A stretch of 64,000 nucleotides of DNA, taken from Xiphophorus maculatus. Its lineage: Eukaryota; Chordata; Actinopteri; Cyprinodontiformes; Poeciliidae. The notes under the pieces are model-generated. The model was not told the origin of the DNA and did no database searches. It saw only the letters and a program-made list of their open reading frames with translations. The position numbers were made by a program, and so were the translations under genes. This document shows positions 24,470 through 37,300 of this stretch, piece after piece. The stretch spans positions 15,234,501 to 15,298,500 of the forward strand of contig NC_036447.1 in the NCBI RefSeq assembly GCF_002775205.1, given 5' to 3'. Within the stretch, counting starts at the first letter, position 1. Each line of letters opens with the position of its first letter.

Positions 24470-25640
24470 AGATCCTCTCCATCACCTTAGATGGAGGGAA
24501 TATATGGACATAAACTTTCAGGTTTTGCCAGAGTTTCACGACAGGCTTTGTTGTCTGGATTTCAGCCATTTATTATAACATGAATATGCTTTGATTTCAA
24601 CCCTTTTATAGTTGCTCTGGTTCTATTTAACCTTTAGTTTACCAGATAAGTTGATTGAGAACAAATTCTAATTTTCAACAACGACCAGTACAGGAAACAT
24701 CTAAACATAATACAACAGAATATCACATAGCAAAAGAATACCATCAAACACAAAGAAAAAAAAAACGACCTAAAGAAAAGCATCCCCATAGCATGATGTT
24801 GCCAACTTTTGTCACCAACACCAGCATTCAGGGAGATGTACTGTACAGTGTTAATGTTCATCTCCAAATATGGGATATTCACATATTTCAGTTCCTCCAT
24901 AACTTTGTGAGATGTTCAAAGCTTTTGGCTATTGTCTTATAACCAACTCTGCTTTAAAAGTGTCCACAACATTATCCCTGAATTGTCTGTTGTGTTCTTT
25001 TGGTCTTCATGAGGCTGTTTGTTCACTAATGCTCTCTTAACAAACCTCTGAGGCCTTCCGAAAACATCTGTATTTATAGTTAAGATTAAATTACACACAG
25101 ATAGACTGTGTTTACAGTTAGATTAGGTGGCATCTGACTGCGCCAGATTAAAGGGGGCTGAATACATATACAGTACAGACCAAAAGTTTGGACACACCTT
25201 TTAATTCAATGAGTTTCCTTTATTTTCATGACTATTGACATTGTAGATTCACACTGAAGGCATCAAAACTATGAATAACACATGTGGAAATATGCACTAA
25301 ACAAAAAAGTGTAAAACAACTGAAAATACCCCTTATATTCTAGTTTCTTCAAAGTAGCAACCTTTTGCTGTGATTACTGCTTTGCACACACTCTGCATTT
25401 TCTTGATGAGCTTCAAGAGGTAGTCACCTGAAATGGTTTTCACTTCATAGGTGAGCCCTGTCAGGTTAATAAGTGGGATTTCTTGCCTTATAAATAGTCA
25501 TGAAAATAAAGAAAACCCATTGAATTAGAAGGTGTGTCCAAACATTTGGTCTGTACTGTAAATGCCACACATATATTTGAGGTTGTAATGAGAAAAATGT
25601 AAAATGTTCATGGAGTACTTTTGTTTCTTTGCCTATATTT
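24470..25640 (-). mobile_element. Degenerate Tc1-like element, split by a MITE
   Basis: Read on the minus strand this resembles a common teleost Tc1 transposon from transposase C-terminal coding to the 5' end. On the plus strand one sees CATCCCCATAGCATGATGTT, GCTTTTGGCTATTGTCTTATA, CAAACCTCTGAGGCCTTCC and AAGGGGGCTGAATACA in the expected order. The sequence is interrupted at 25171-25558 by a separate element, after which terminal-region text resumes (GAGGTTGTAATGAG..). No intact frame. Confidence 0.7.
25171..25558. mobile_element. Tc1/mariner-type MITE, 388 bp, TA target site
   Basis: Terminal inverted repeats of about 30 bp: CAGTACAGACCAAAAGTTTG at the left and its near-perfect complement (..CAAACATTTGGTCTGTACTG) at the right, extending inward through GGACACACCTTTTAATTCAATG. 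TA dinucleotides flank both ends (25169-25170, 25559-25560). No transposase frame. It sits inside an older Tc1 remnant. Confidence 0.9.
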
Positions 25641-26812
25641 TTAGATCCATTTAAACATTTATTTTCATTTTCTTTCTAAAATATCTCCATCACCATTAGA
25701 AACAAAATAGTAACAAACATCATGGCTTGCATTTTCTTATTAGTATGTTTAACAAATGAGCTGTTTTCCTTATTAATGTTAATGAGTGTGAAACATTACT
25801 CTCTTCTTCCACCTAGTGTTTGAAACAAATATTTCTCCGATTTGCAGCTTTGTTATCCGTCTGTTCTTACAAATGACAAATTGGTCAAATGGGAGTTAAG
25901 CAAAGTTAGATCCACAAATTAAAAATGATAAAATATATTTTTATTATAATAAAACCAATTAATTATAATATATGAGCATTGCAGGAGAAATATTAAATAT
26001 TTAAAAAATGGCTACTTTTTAGGATTTTTGAAAAAAATATGGCTCAGAAGAGAGAGCGCTGCATCCTCCATCTGTTTTTCTGTTTCTCTGATCTGCAGCC
26101 ATTTATGTGATAGAGAGGAAGTGGTTGAAGGCTGGTCTGTGGTGGAAAACTACAAGGATGCTATTTTTATTTAACCTGTTTAGGAAACGTAACTGCAGTG
26201 ATTGTTGTTTTTTTGACACAGACACAGACAATCTTCAGTTGAGATAATGTGAATAAAGCTTATCTGCTATGTTGTGCTATCAGGGAATTGATTGAAACGT
26301 AAGCTTTGACCTTTGGCCTGAAGCTCTCGTAATATCTGCTTCTTTTCTGACCTCTAAAGTGAATAATACCATGCTTATTCACACTGATGTAATCATACTT
26401 TTCACTTGAACTGACATTCGCTCTTGGTAATATCTGCACACACATATGTTGGTGTTTTGTTGCTTCTGAAATGGAGCATTCATCAGATTAACCAGAGCTA
26501 CAGAGGTATGAAAGGTTTCCATGGGTGAAAAACTACTAGCTACTACTAGCTAAACATGTAAGGCACGACCTCTCTGTTTATGTTTTTTGTCACTTCTCTG
26601 AGAATTACAACAGTTATTATAAAATCTTTGATGGAGGAACTTGGTGACGTTAATTGGTGGTTTTCAGAGATATTCTTTTGATAGAAACTGTTATATGGAC
26701 CTGTAGCATATGAAAGTGAACTAGCTGCTGGTTGCAACAAGCAAACCTCACTGATTATATTATTGTGTTTGTTTATAATCAGGTTTATTTCAGAGTTTAG
26801 CTTAATCCACAT

Positions 26813-27019
26813 CAGGGCTCCCCAAATCCAGGCTTCGGGGACCAGTGTCCCGTACCTTTTAGATGTGTCTCTGGTCCAACACGCCTGAATCAAATGGCGG
26901 ATTTAGTTCCTCAGAACGCTTCATGATCTCCAGAGTCCTGCTGAGTATCTGACTTAGGTGAGAGACACATTTAAAACTTGCAGGACAATGGCCCTCAGGC
27001 CTGGACTTGAAGACCCCTG
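26813..27019. mobile_element. hAT-type MITE fragment
   Basis: 207-bp element. The left end CAGGGCTCCCCAAATCCAGG is an imperfect inverted copy of the right end CCTGGACTTGAAGACCCCTG. Inward, GGACCAGTGTCC and GGACAATGGCCC continue the inverted pairing. The CAGGG(G/C)TC ends fit hAT non-autonomous families of fish. The flanking octamers do not match well (ATCCACAT / ACCTAGAG), so the insertion is old or the ends are misplaced by a base or two. Confidence 0.65.
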
Positions 27020-28049
27020 ACCTAGAGGAACTCAGGACAGAGAAAGATAACAGAACAACAGGCAAACACTGACATCTGCTGGCTGACCAGTGTAATTCAA
27101 ACTGTCTTATTTCTTGTTGGCGTGAACTCAGAATAGTTTAAAAATATCCAGTCATTGAATATGTGTGTCTATCTAAAATAATATCCAATAAATTAGGCAA
27201 TTTATTTCAGTAACTCAAGTCACAAGTCAAACAGATTATATAGATTACATTTTAATTTTAATAAACATATCAGAATCTGTTCAGCAAAAATGTTTCTTAA
27301 GGCAAATAAACTTGAGACAGTTTTCTCGAGGCATGTTTCATAGAGAGAACAACACATTCCTTCATCTCAATTCGTTTTGACTGCTGCAATTTATGCTGGT
27401 GTCAGTCAAGCGTCCCTTTCGCATAGATTCCCAATTTTTATCAAAAGGCAACACAATAAAGAGACGTGGATTATTCATACAAAAACGTTATTTATTTCTG
27501 CCATAAAAAATTGTCACACAGTAAAATATAATCTGTATATAAAATATAAATTACAAAACACATCTAATGAACAATTGACATATTTCTTTGACTGCATGGC
27601 ATCTCAATCTTGGCCAAAAAAAACGCAGATCAACACATAATTTATACGTATGATTCAAAGTGCTTGAGACTCAACGCAAATATTGCAGAAGGCAAAACAG
27701 GTCAACCCAAAGACTTGACACCTCTATAGTGGGAAAGCTGTAATTCGAGCTGGTTTCTCTGGCAGGACTTCCCACTTCCTGCAAACGTAACATGACAAAG
27801 TGCCGACTGTTCATCTCCGGGGGAAATTAGGTGAAAGGTGTCTGGCATGAAGACTTTTGCATATCAGCTCCTGGTAACTACATCCATCATAAATTACATT
27901 TTAATAAGTTTACACAATCTTAGTTCAGCTTTCGAAAATGTGTTCCGCGCGTTAAAGCCGCAAAAATGGTTTGTGATCTCACTCTTATGACAATGCGAAT
28001 CAATCCGATTAAGCTGCGTGATTGGACTGATTAATCGATCACATGGCCT

Positions 28050-28321
28050 CGCTGTATTAAAATAAATGACCCACCTGGCTGCATGCGCATCTATAGACAG
28101 CAGCAGTTCCTGTCAAATCTGTGCTGCCCTGGTTAATGATTTGCGGGTTATCTCGTACTTAGTACTTGAGCGTGGAGTTTGGAGTCTGCCCTCCCCTCAG
28201 ATAAAGCAGGACACAAGAGGCTCGGGCTCGCTTTGCGTTCTCCTTTTGGCCTTTTCATTGGTGCCACTTCAGCGGCTTTTGGGGTTTGGATCACCTGGCT
28301 GCGGGGAGAGGAGGACGCACA
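28050..28321 (+). promoter_or_regulatory. mttp proximal promoter with HNF1-like site
   Basis: Sequence immediately before the mttp start codon. GTTAATGATTTGC at 28132-28144 matches most positions of the HNF1 palindrome GTTAATNATTAAC and lies about 180 bp before the ATG. HNF1 and HNF4 are known to drive liver and intestine expression of mammalian MTTP. No clear TATA box and no perfect DR1 element were seen. The site call is inference from a single degenerate match. Confidence 0.35.
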
Positions 28322-31300
28322 ATGTTGGTTCTGGCTGTTTTGTTGCTTTGCGCAGCCACTTCTGTCACAGCCTCTACCAAAGGTGAGTGAATTGGTTCTT
28401 GAGATGCTTAGACGCCAGCAGTCCTTTAGATGACAGCAGACTGAAGACAACTGGTTCATCTGGAGCCTGCAAAACTATTGTTTTGTAGTTGCAATCTTAA
28501 AACTTGGACACTTTGCTCAGAACTTGGAAGCTGCTGTTGGACTTTTTGAGCAGTTTTAAGATTTTCAGTCTGGATTTGGGAAAGAAGAAGAATGAATGAA
28601 TCGATGCAGGCTGGGACTCTCCATCACATTCATAGTCAGAAATAATCTTTTAGAAACAGTCAGAAGGGAAAAAGTCAGATGATAACCTTGCTGACAGTTT
28701 ACTTTTTAAGTCCCTGAAATATTTAAGGCAGTTTGATGCAACAAACTGACCCTGAATTTCATTTGGTGAAAGTTTAGCATAGACAGCCGGTGATGAAATC
28801 AGAAAGTGACACGTCAGTGTGTATTCCCTCATGGCCGAATGACACATCTATCAGAGGGTTTGCCATTAATGTAGCAAGCAGGAGATTACTGAAACACACC
28901 CAGTTCAATGATTGAATCAGCTCAACACCATGTCCACTATTCACTAAGAAGAATAAGTAGAGATGAGACGATACAAGTCTAATCTCTACTTATTGAAATA
29001 TGAAATGGGGATATATGAAATATGAAATGAATTGAAATATGATGGGGAAAGTCCATTGATGTCTTTTTATGGCTGCTTAAAAGTTTTTTGTTGTTGTTGT
29101 TCAGAAAAAAAAATCTATTGAAAACGATTCTTAGTTTTTCTTGCATACTAAGGTTTGCAAAGAAGATTGCTTTCAAACCCAGCGACAAAAATATTTGGCA
29201 CTATTTTGCACTAGTAAGCAAAACTGTTTCAGCTTAATACCCTATGAAAAATATTTTAAGACAATTCTGATTACAAAACATCTTTAATAAATGACTAAAC
29301 TGCTTTCAGTTACTTACACTTTATGGTAAATTTACATTGACAATGATAAGTTAGATGAGCTTTTCATTGTAGCGTCTTGTCATTTTGACTTTGCTTCAAG
29401 TTGCATTTCCTATTTTACCAGGTGCTGCTGCTGCTGCTGGACCCCGGCTGAACAATAACCAGCTGTACAAATTCAGCTACACCACTGAGCTCCTGCTGGA
29501 CAAGGCTCGGGGGTCAAAGGAGGGCAGTGCCGGCTACAGAATCTCAAGTGACGTGAACATTAACCTTGTATGGAGAGATCCGAGCAACAAGGACGACCAG
29601 CTGATTCAGCTGGCTGTATGTGGGCCCAAAAAATTACTTTTCCAGTTCTCTAAATAAGGTTCTCCTTTTAGAATAAAAGTACATTTGATAATTTCCTTAA
29701 GAGGTTACTCTCTTCAACAGATCTCAAATGTGAGGATTGAGCCCGTGACTGAGAGGTCAGAGAAAAACAACATCCTTCATGGAGCCACGACCGAAAGCGT
29801 CTTGGGGAAAACCAAACTAGCAGCTCTAACAAAACCTTTCCTGGTGCATCTGAAAAATGGGAAGGTGAGAACTTCAACACTACCACTCATTTTTAACATC
29901 TGTAGCTATAGTGTCTGCATTTTCTTGCAATGATATTAAGTGGAGTGTCCAGAATAGCTTTTGACCCCAGATATAACACACCTTTTACTATAGCCAGAGA
30001 GCAATTCTTGAAAAGGCTATCTGTAGTATACAAGTACTGATATGCAGGCATGTGCAGGAGTGGAGGAAAGCCAGGCAGATGTCTTCAGAGCATTCTAATT
30101 TTTTTTTCTATTTGCATAGTGTTAAAGTGATGATGCTGGCAGGGGAAATACCAGAAATGTGTGTGCGTTTATCAAAGGTCAGCTGATTCAGAAGGTCAAT
30201 GTCTACATTTATGAATGAGTCAGAGTAAAAGAAATGGTTGTAGGTTGGTGGAAGAATATCTTAGTGAGGTAAACTACTAATGTGAATGATGTCAGTGTCT
30301 TTGATAACCTGTTGAGTTCAGATATAAAGGAGACCTCAAATGAAATTTACCTTAATGGAGATCTTAATGGTATTAGTAGTAGATTTAGTAGTTAAAAAAA
30401 AGAAGTTATTTATTGTTTCCATTCCAGGTGTTTAGTAGTGCTGAAAAGGTTTGAGAATTTTTTTAGTCTTGAATAAACTATATTTAAAATGATAAAATGA
30501 TTAATAAAAAAAACACTCACAGTATTTTATTTTAGACTTTCATTCTTGAGTATTCAATGATAATATTGTGATAAGAGATTATGTCAGACTATGTTTATGA
30601 GAGAATAGTTGTCAATGACAACAGAGGACATTTTAAGCTGTTTCTAGCATCTTATGTTAGCAGATAGTGCTGCAAGAACAATATTCTGCTGTTGACCTAC
30701 ATCAATTAAATAATGTAGGCGTTTACATTTACTGATATTTCCAAAAGGATGCCAACATTTCCAAATTCAACATGTTGCATGATAGACAAAGGTTGCTTTT
30801 CTGAAGCTTTTCTGTCATTATACCATCTTTCTCTCCCACATCCTGATTTAATGTGATATGTTTAAAGAACTCTTCTCCTTTAAGTGGCTCCTTCCATATT
30901 TATGCCTCCAATCTAAAACTGCACTTTCTTTTTTTGTTATCTGTTTTTTTGGATCTGCATACATTTTCCTTAAAATACTCTAAAGGTTGGCTGCCATGTT
31001 TAAAAACTAATCCACTTTTTCTTCTCTCATTTTTAAGCATGCATATTAATGAAAATGGTTGTATTTTTTTTCTAAACACAGTTTATTTAGGATGTGTAAT
31101 TTACTTTGTTGCATTTTCTTCTCATCTCTCAACTTTGTGTTCACGACAAAACTAAAGTTGGATTCTTCAAAGTACAGTAACATGGTTTAAAATAATGAAG
31201 AAAGGAAATTGGCATATTCATTATTGAAAGACTTATCAGAAAATGTCACTTATGTCCACAATAAACTGCTGTATAGCTTGGAAATTTTATTACTAAATGG

Positions 31301-34300
31301 CTTATAATTCATTGTCAGACAATTTTCTTCCAAGTAACAATTTGTTCTTTCGTAGCTTAAAGCAGACTTTGAAAATATGTAGATTGACTTTATCCTATAA
31401 GAAGCACCTTACTGTAATATAAATTTTATTCTAGAATAAATAAATCCATCCTCTCTACTCAGAAATGTTTCCAAGACATTTTCTTCCTGTCTTTTCTACA
31501 GTGCAGACAGAATAGAATTAATTTTAAAGTTTCCACTAAAGAAGAAACATTTTTGTTTGTCGGTCAAACGGGTAGACGAGTTTCCACTGGTGTTGTCAGA
31601 TTATTTATACCAGCCAGAAAGGGGGAGGAATAACACACAGTAGCAGCAGATGGCCTATTTATGGAAGTCATATCTGATATTATGGCTGAGTACCACAAGT
31701 AAATATTATACTGTAAAGGAAACATTGTAGGATGATGTAATTGGCTCCTTTCTACATTCATGACCTGGAAACTGTGTGTCATTGAGCTAAACTGAACCCC
31801 TGTTTGGAGAAGTTTGGCAGGTAACGTTTTGGTGGCCTGTATAATCTCTAAAGGGATTTGTGCAGCCATTTTGATTTTCAAAAATGTTTAATTCCAGTGA
31901 AATCTTTCATTGTACTAGATTAAACATGTTTTATCTTGGCAGTTAATGGTTGGGATTTGGTTGACATGGCAATAATACTGTAGATTGCTTTATTTTTATT
32001 TTAATACAGCAAAATAAAAGTAATTTTCTCTTTTCTTATATGAAAGCATAGCTCTTAAAGAAAAGCTTTACATAGAACTTAGTCAATATTTATATTTTTT
32101 GCCCATTTCTAATTGGTAAAAAATGCACCAAATATTTAACTATATTTAATACTTAAGGTACTCAGTCTCATCGTTTGTTTTTAGATAACTTCCAACAAAA
32201 ATTGAATGGTAAAATGCCACACATGGAAAATCCATTCTTGGTACATAAAAGCTAGTCTTTAAAGTGAGAGAAAATGGTAGAAAATAGATCCAGATGCATC
32301 CACTTATGGGGAAAAAACCAGCAACAAACAAAAGTTTTATGTATGCACTATACCAAAATGTCTCTCCTTTGACTGATCATCAACATATTCCAGTCCTTGG
32401 AGATCTAATCTGTAGAAAAAGTGAAATTCCACTTGTCTAACTTTTAACATATGAACTTCAACAAATTACCGCATGATTATTCCTAATTTCATTTACTCAA
32501 CACAGCAGTAACATTTTAGTCATTTTTGTGAGAATGTCGGGCACAACATTTCCAGTTTAATCCATTGTTTTATTTTCAACATTTAAAAAAAAATCTGACA
32601 TTTACTAAATCATCATTAGCCCCATTCACAGTGTTGATAGCTGGCAATGAAAAGTTGGCAGTCAGGTCTATATGTATGTAAATTTGACTAACTCTCAGCA
32701 CAATTTCAGTGAAATGTCACAAAGCTCACACAAAACTACTTTACTCTATATGCTGAAGAAATGTCTGATGTATTTCAATTCTGGCTCTTTAGCATTATCC
32801 AGCCAGATATCTTGTTACCATCAGAGGTTCAATAGTAAAGTATCACACTAATAATTGCCTTAAACAATCCTTAAATATTATTGTTGGGGGCATCAGAAGA
32901 TCAACAATTTACTTCTAACTAAGTAGCTATTAAAAACTCATTCAGTAACTATAGGTGCTAATGCTGTAATAGTCTGAGTGTGGTTTTGATCTGGACTCCA
33001 GAGAGTAACATATAATGTAAATAGTGTCAGATATCATAACTATGCACATATGTTTGTGAACACAAATGTACCATAGGAAACTGACACCCTGGATGCCTTT
33101 GTGAAGGCTGCTTTGCTCAATAGTTAATTTATCTACAGGTCAAAGTTTTGCTGCATATCATTTCAAAGCATATTTGTTGCTTTCTTTCTTACACATCCCA
33201 TGCAGATAAAGGCATTCTATTCCTACTGGTCAGAACCTGCAACCATCAAGAATTTAAAAAGAGGCATCAGCAGCTTGTTGCAGTTTCAGATCCATACTGG
33301 GAAAGTTGTTGAGGTAAAGAGCATTGCAATATTTACTCACCAGAAGTGATTGTATAATTTTTTTTTTTCAATGCTTGCAAATTGGTAAACAAACTCAAAC
33401 CATGTCGTACAACAGAATGATGTTTCCGGAAGGTGCACAGTTCAGTATCAAGCAACACAAGTTCAAGTTACAAGAACCAAAATCCTGGAGACGTGTAAGA
33501 CTTCAGAGACCGGATTTACCACACATAGTACGGTCAGTCAGCTTTCAGAACAACTCGTCATCTTATAGAAGAAGTGGTCAGTTGTGAAGTTCTAAAATGT
33601 CATTTAATATCTTCTCCCATCCAGGTATTGGGTGTAAATAGGAAGTCCAGTTCTGTTACAGTGTTTAAACTTGAAGATGGTTTCATCCGGTCAGCAGAGG
33701 CTGAAGAAACTCACTTTCTGGCTGTTAATGCTCACCGATCCACTGCTGCTAAAATCCTATCCAGGTAATAGGGTAATATAAGGTTATCTACAAAAAGTTG
33801 AATGTAATTGTATTGTTTTTTTTTACACGTATAAAAAAATGGGTAAACACATTTTTATATGTTTTATAACCTAAACATATAAAGATGTTTAGGTTTGTTA
33901 TAACTAGATCTGTGACTGGAAACTCTATATGTCCACATTATTGTTTCCTAGACAATCCCTAGTGCTCCTGGGTAAAGAGGCCGGACCATTTGAGGCGGCT
34001 GGAAAGGACGTTGCTGGAGTCGTCAAGTCAGTAGATGAAAAACTGGCAGCTGTTGGTGTTGTTCCTGAGAAGCTAAAAACCCAATGCAAAGGCTGTCCTT
34101 CAGTAAGTACAAATTATTCTTCACACACTATATCTTCACTCTGTACTCATACACAAAGATGGGTTGGTTTTGAAATTACTGTATGGTGGTAGAGATTTGT
34201 TTCATCCACATAAGAAAACTTCAAAATTTCCTGAAAGGGTAAATATGACAAATGGTAAATGGACTGAACTGAGCTTTTCAAATGAACAAATATCACATTT

Positions 34301-37300
34301 TAGAGCCAGAAAAACCTCCTAAAAGTCAAGAATGTTTTCAAAGTAAAAATAAATCACAATCGACCTTTACAATGATTTTTCGAAACAGGCAAACAATTTT
34401 AAAGTTCAAGATTTTGAAACACCTCATAAATTGAAAGGTACTCCCAGATATGGGTAGCGTGTCATTTGAAGCTGCAGAGAGGATGACTATCCATTTTAAC
34501 TAAATCATGTCAAACTGATGTGTGTTTACTGGCAACACATGGAGCACAACACATTCCTATGCAGAGAATCTTACTAGGTAGGAAAAGATAAATTGGGTGA
34601 TATTTGAGAAAGTGAAGCCAGTGGACTTTTCCTAACCCATCAAAGCTAGTCTCTTTGTTAACAGCAACTACTTTTTTCTTAGACTCCAAGCCAAATGAAA
34701 GACAGATTGTATTTTGACTTCCTTTCCAACCCACAGAATTAGATTTTTATAACAAGATTCCTGCAGTGCTTTTAAATCCTAATAATTAAAACATGAACTG
34801 ATTATATGGACTTTCAGCTGCTTTCATTCACTGCTTTTACGTTATAACATGGCCGCATGTTTGGTTAGTTTAACGCATTACAATGACAGCTGGTTGGAAA
34901 ATGGTTAGTTCAAACACCCATGTTACTGGCAGGTTATAGTCATGAGACAGTGCTTTTAAATCTCTGTGTAAGGTGCCAGTTTGTGTCTCCCTGCTGCTCT
35001 TAGACAACATTTCTATTGACTTTGTCTTTGAACTTGTACTCGATCTGCAGACATTGCTATCACTACGTTGTAATGTACATTGACTTCCATATGGTCCTAT
35101 CATGTTTTTTTTTTCTCACACATTTATCAACTTTCAGCATTGAAACAAAATGGAGCATAATTGAAAATGAAGAGTTATGCAAATGATACATGTATCCACT
35201 TTAAATAGTTTCCCAAATGGCTTTTTGTATCTCCAAGGTACTCCCAATAAGCAGCTAAACATCTAATTTCTTTCAATTCACTGATTATAAAAAGCAACAG
35301 TACAGGATTCTAATTCATCCAGTTATTATTGTCTTTTTACACATTCTCTGACAAGTTGGACAAGTGTTTATGACAAAATAAATTTTTATAACACACCGTA
35401 ACTAATCGGACTCAGTGTATTTTTGTACTTGAAACACTGACTGAAGATGATATGTCCTCTAATCCTTTTCTGCCCCCTGTGTTCCCCACACTTAGCTCTT
35501 CGAACATTGGCAGGCGGCGCAAAAGCAGCTGGAGCCAGGGAGCCTGTCCAAAGCCATGGCTCCTCGCAGCTTCCTGGGCTTCATTCAGAGCATTAGGAAG
35601 GCGTCCAAGGACGAGATTCTCAAAGTTCTGAAAAGCGCCAGCAAGACAACCCTGTAAACCAGATCCTACCTTTTATATATAGAGATTTTATGACTCTGCT
35701 TCTCACTTAACCTGAAAATGTTACATTCTAAGAATCTGTGAAGGCAACTATCCTTCCAAAGTGTTAACATTTGTTGCTTTAATTACTTTCTGCTTCTGTC
35801 AGACCTCAGGTGGTAGACGCAGTGACTTCTTCTCAAACCCCTGCATCTCTGGATGCCATGCTTGAGTTTCTTAATTTCACCGACGCAAAGGGTTCCGTTC
35901 TGCAGGAGCGTTTTCTCTATGCATGTGGCTTTGCCTCCCATCCCAATGAGAGAATGCTCCAGGCTCTGCTGGTAGGTGTAGAGCAGAGGTTTGACATGTG
36001 CTCACAACAGACAGAGGATTTTGTTTAGTTTTACACATTTTAGACAAACCTCAAACTATTTTCTGTAATCACTTGGCAGGTCCTTTACCTGAACGTGGCT
36101 TACGGAAATGGTACACATGTAACATGTATGAGTACATGTTACTCATGGAATTGTGAACATTTTCCAAAAATGTTCACAGTTGTTAAAATTTCCTCCGTTT
36201 TGTTTTGTTACAACCACACACAAATAAAATGCATTTTTATTTATTTTCATTTTTGTTGATGCTCTAAAGCAAAAAGGAAAAGTTTACATGATTTAAAAAA
36301 TCATTTATAAAAAAAAAAAACGTGAAAAAGCAACATGCTGGCAGGTTTGCTATGATGCCATACATTTTTGGATGATTATTTTAATGCCACTGGATGTGAT
36401 GTTTATAGTTTGGGACACTGTTCTTTAAACTTCTGAATAGAAATACATCTCACATTTTTCAGACTTTTACTAGTAAACAAATTGAAAATCATGTATCCTA
36501 TTTCTTTCATGTTACAAATATACTCTTATTCATAATTTATAACACTATTTCCCAAACAAAATTTATTGAATTTTCTGGTTGACAAAATGTGAAAAAATGG
36601 AAGGGGAGTGACAAAATTTCTGCAGTACTGTAAGTGCATTACTTTTCAAGAAACTGTAAAAATGTTCTCTTTGCAGAACATTGCTAAGGGAAAGATTGGC
36701 AGCACGGAGATCAAAGAATCTGTGGTGATCATCATGGGAGCTCTGGTCCACAAGCTGTGTCTGAAAGGAAGCTGTAATTTATCGGTGAGCTTCCAGGAAA
36801 ATCTTTAAAAACAAAAAGCTAAAGTTACCAGAATTTTATACCTTGATGCACGCTTCTGTATGGTGCCAGAATTTGTGTAGTTCTCCTGAGAATTGGTTTT
36901 GAGATTGAATATTTTTCCATTTCAGACAGTGGTGCAGGTGAAGAAGATGATTTTAGAAGGTCCTGAAAGCACGCAGGTTGAGTCCGAGGTCCAGATGTAC
37001 CTTCTGGCACTGAAGAACTCTCTGCTTCCTGAGGCCATTCCCATCCTCACAAAGATTGCAGAGTCGGAGGTGGGATCTTACAGCACCATTGCCCTTACAG
37101 CCCTGGAGAGATATGACGTCAGCCTCATCACCCCAGAGGTAAACCACAGCAAACATTACAGCTCGTTTAATGGGTTTTATGTGCATGTAGACTGACTGAC
37201 CTCAAACTTTTCTCCCACTTTCCAGGTCAAACAGACTGTGAACAGGATTTACCACCAGAACAGGCGAATCTATGAGAAGAACGTGAGAGCTGCTGCTGCT

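Larger units (their letters stand above)
24181..28020. other. tspan5-mttp intergenic region
   Basis: No coding exon recognised. It is occupied by the split Tc1 remnant and its MITE (24.5-25.6 kb) and the hAT MITE at 26.8 kb, with AT-rich unique sequence between. Open frames here are short and featureless. Confidence 0.6.

Noticed and set aside
27070-27085. CTCF-like CATCTGCTGG
   Set aside because: Lies immediately next to a MITE, and such partial matches are common; similar weak hits at 23803 and 25810 show the background rate.
28148-28459. 103-codon minus-strand frame and 106-codon plus-strand frame around mttp exon 1
   Set aside because: Shadows of the promoter and signal-peptide exon; no homology.
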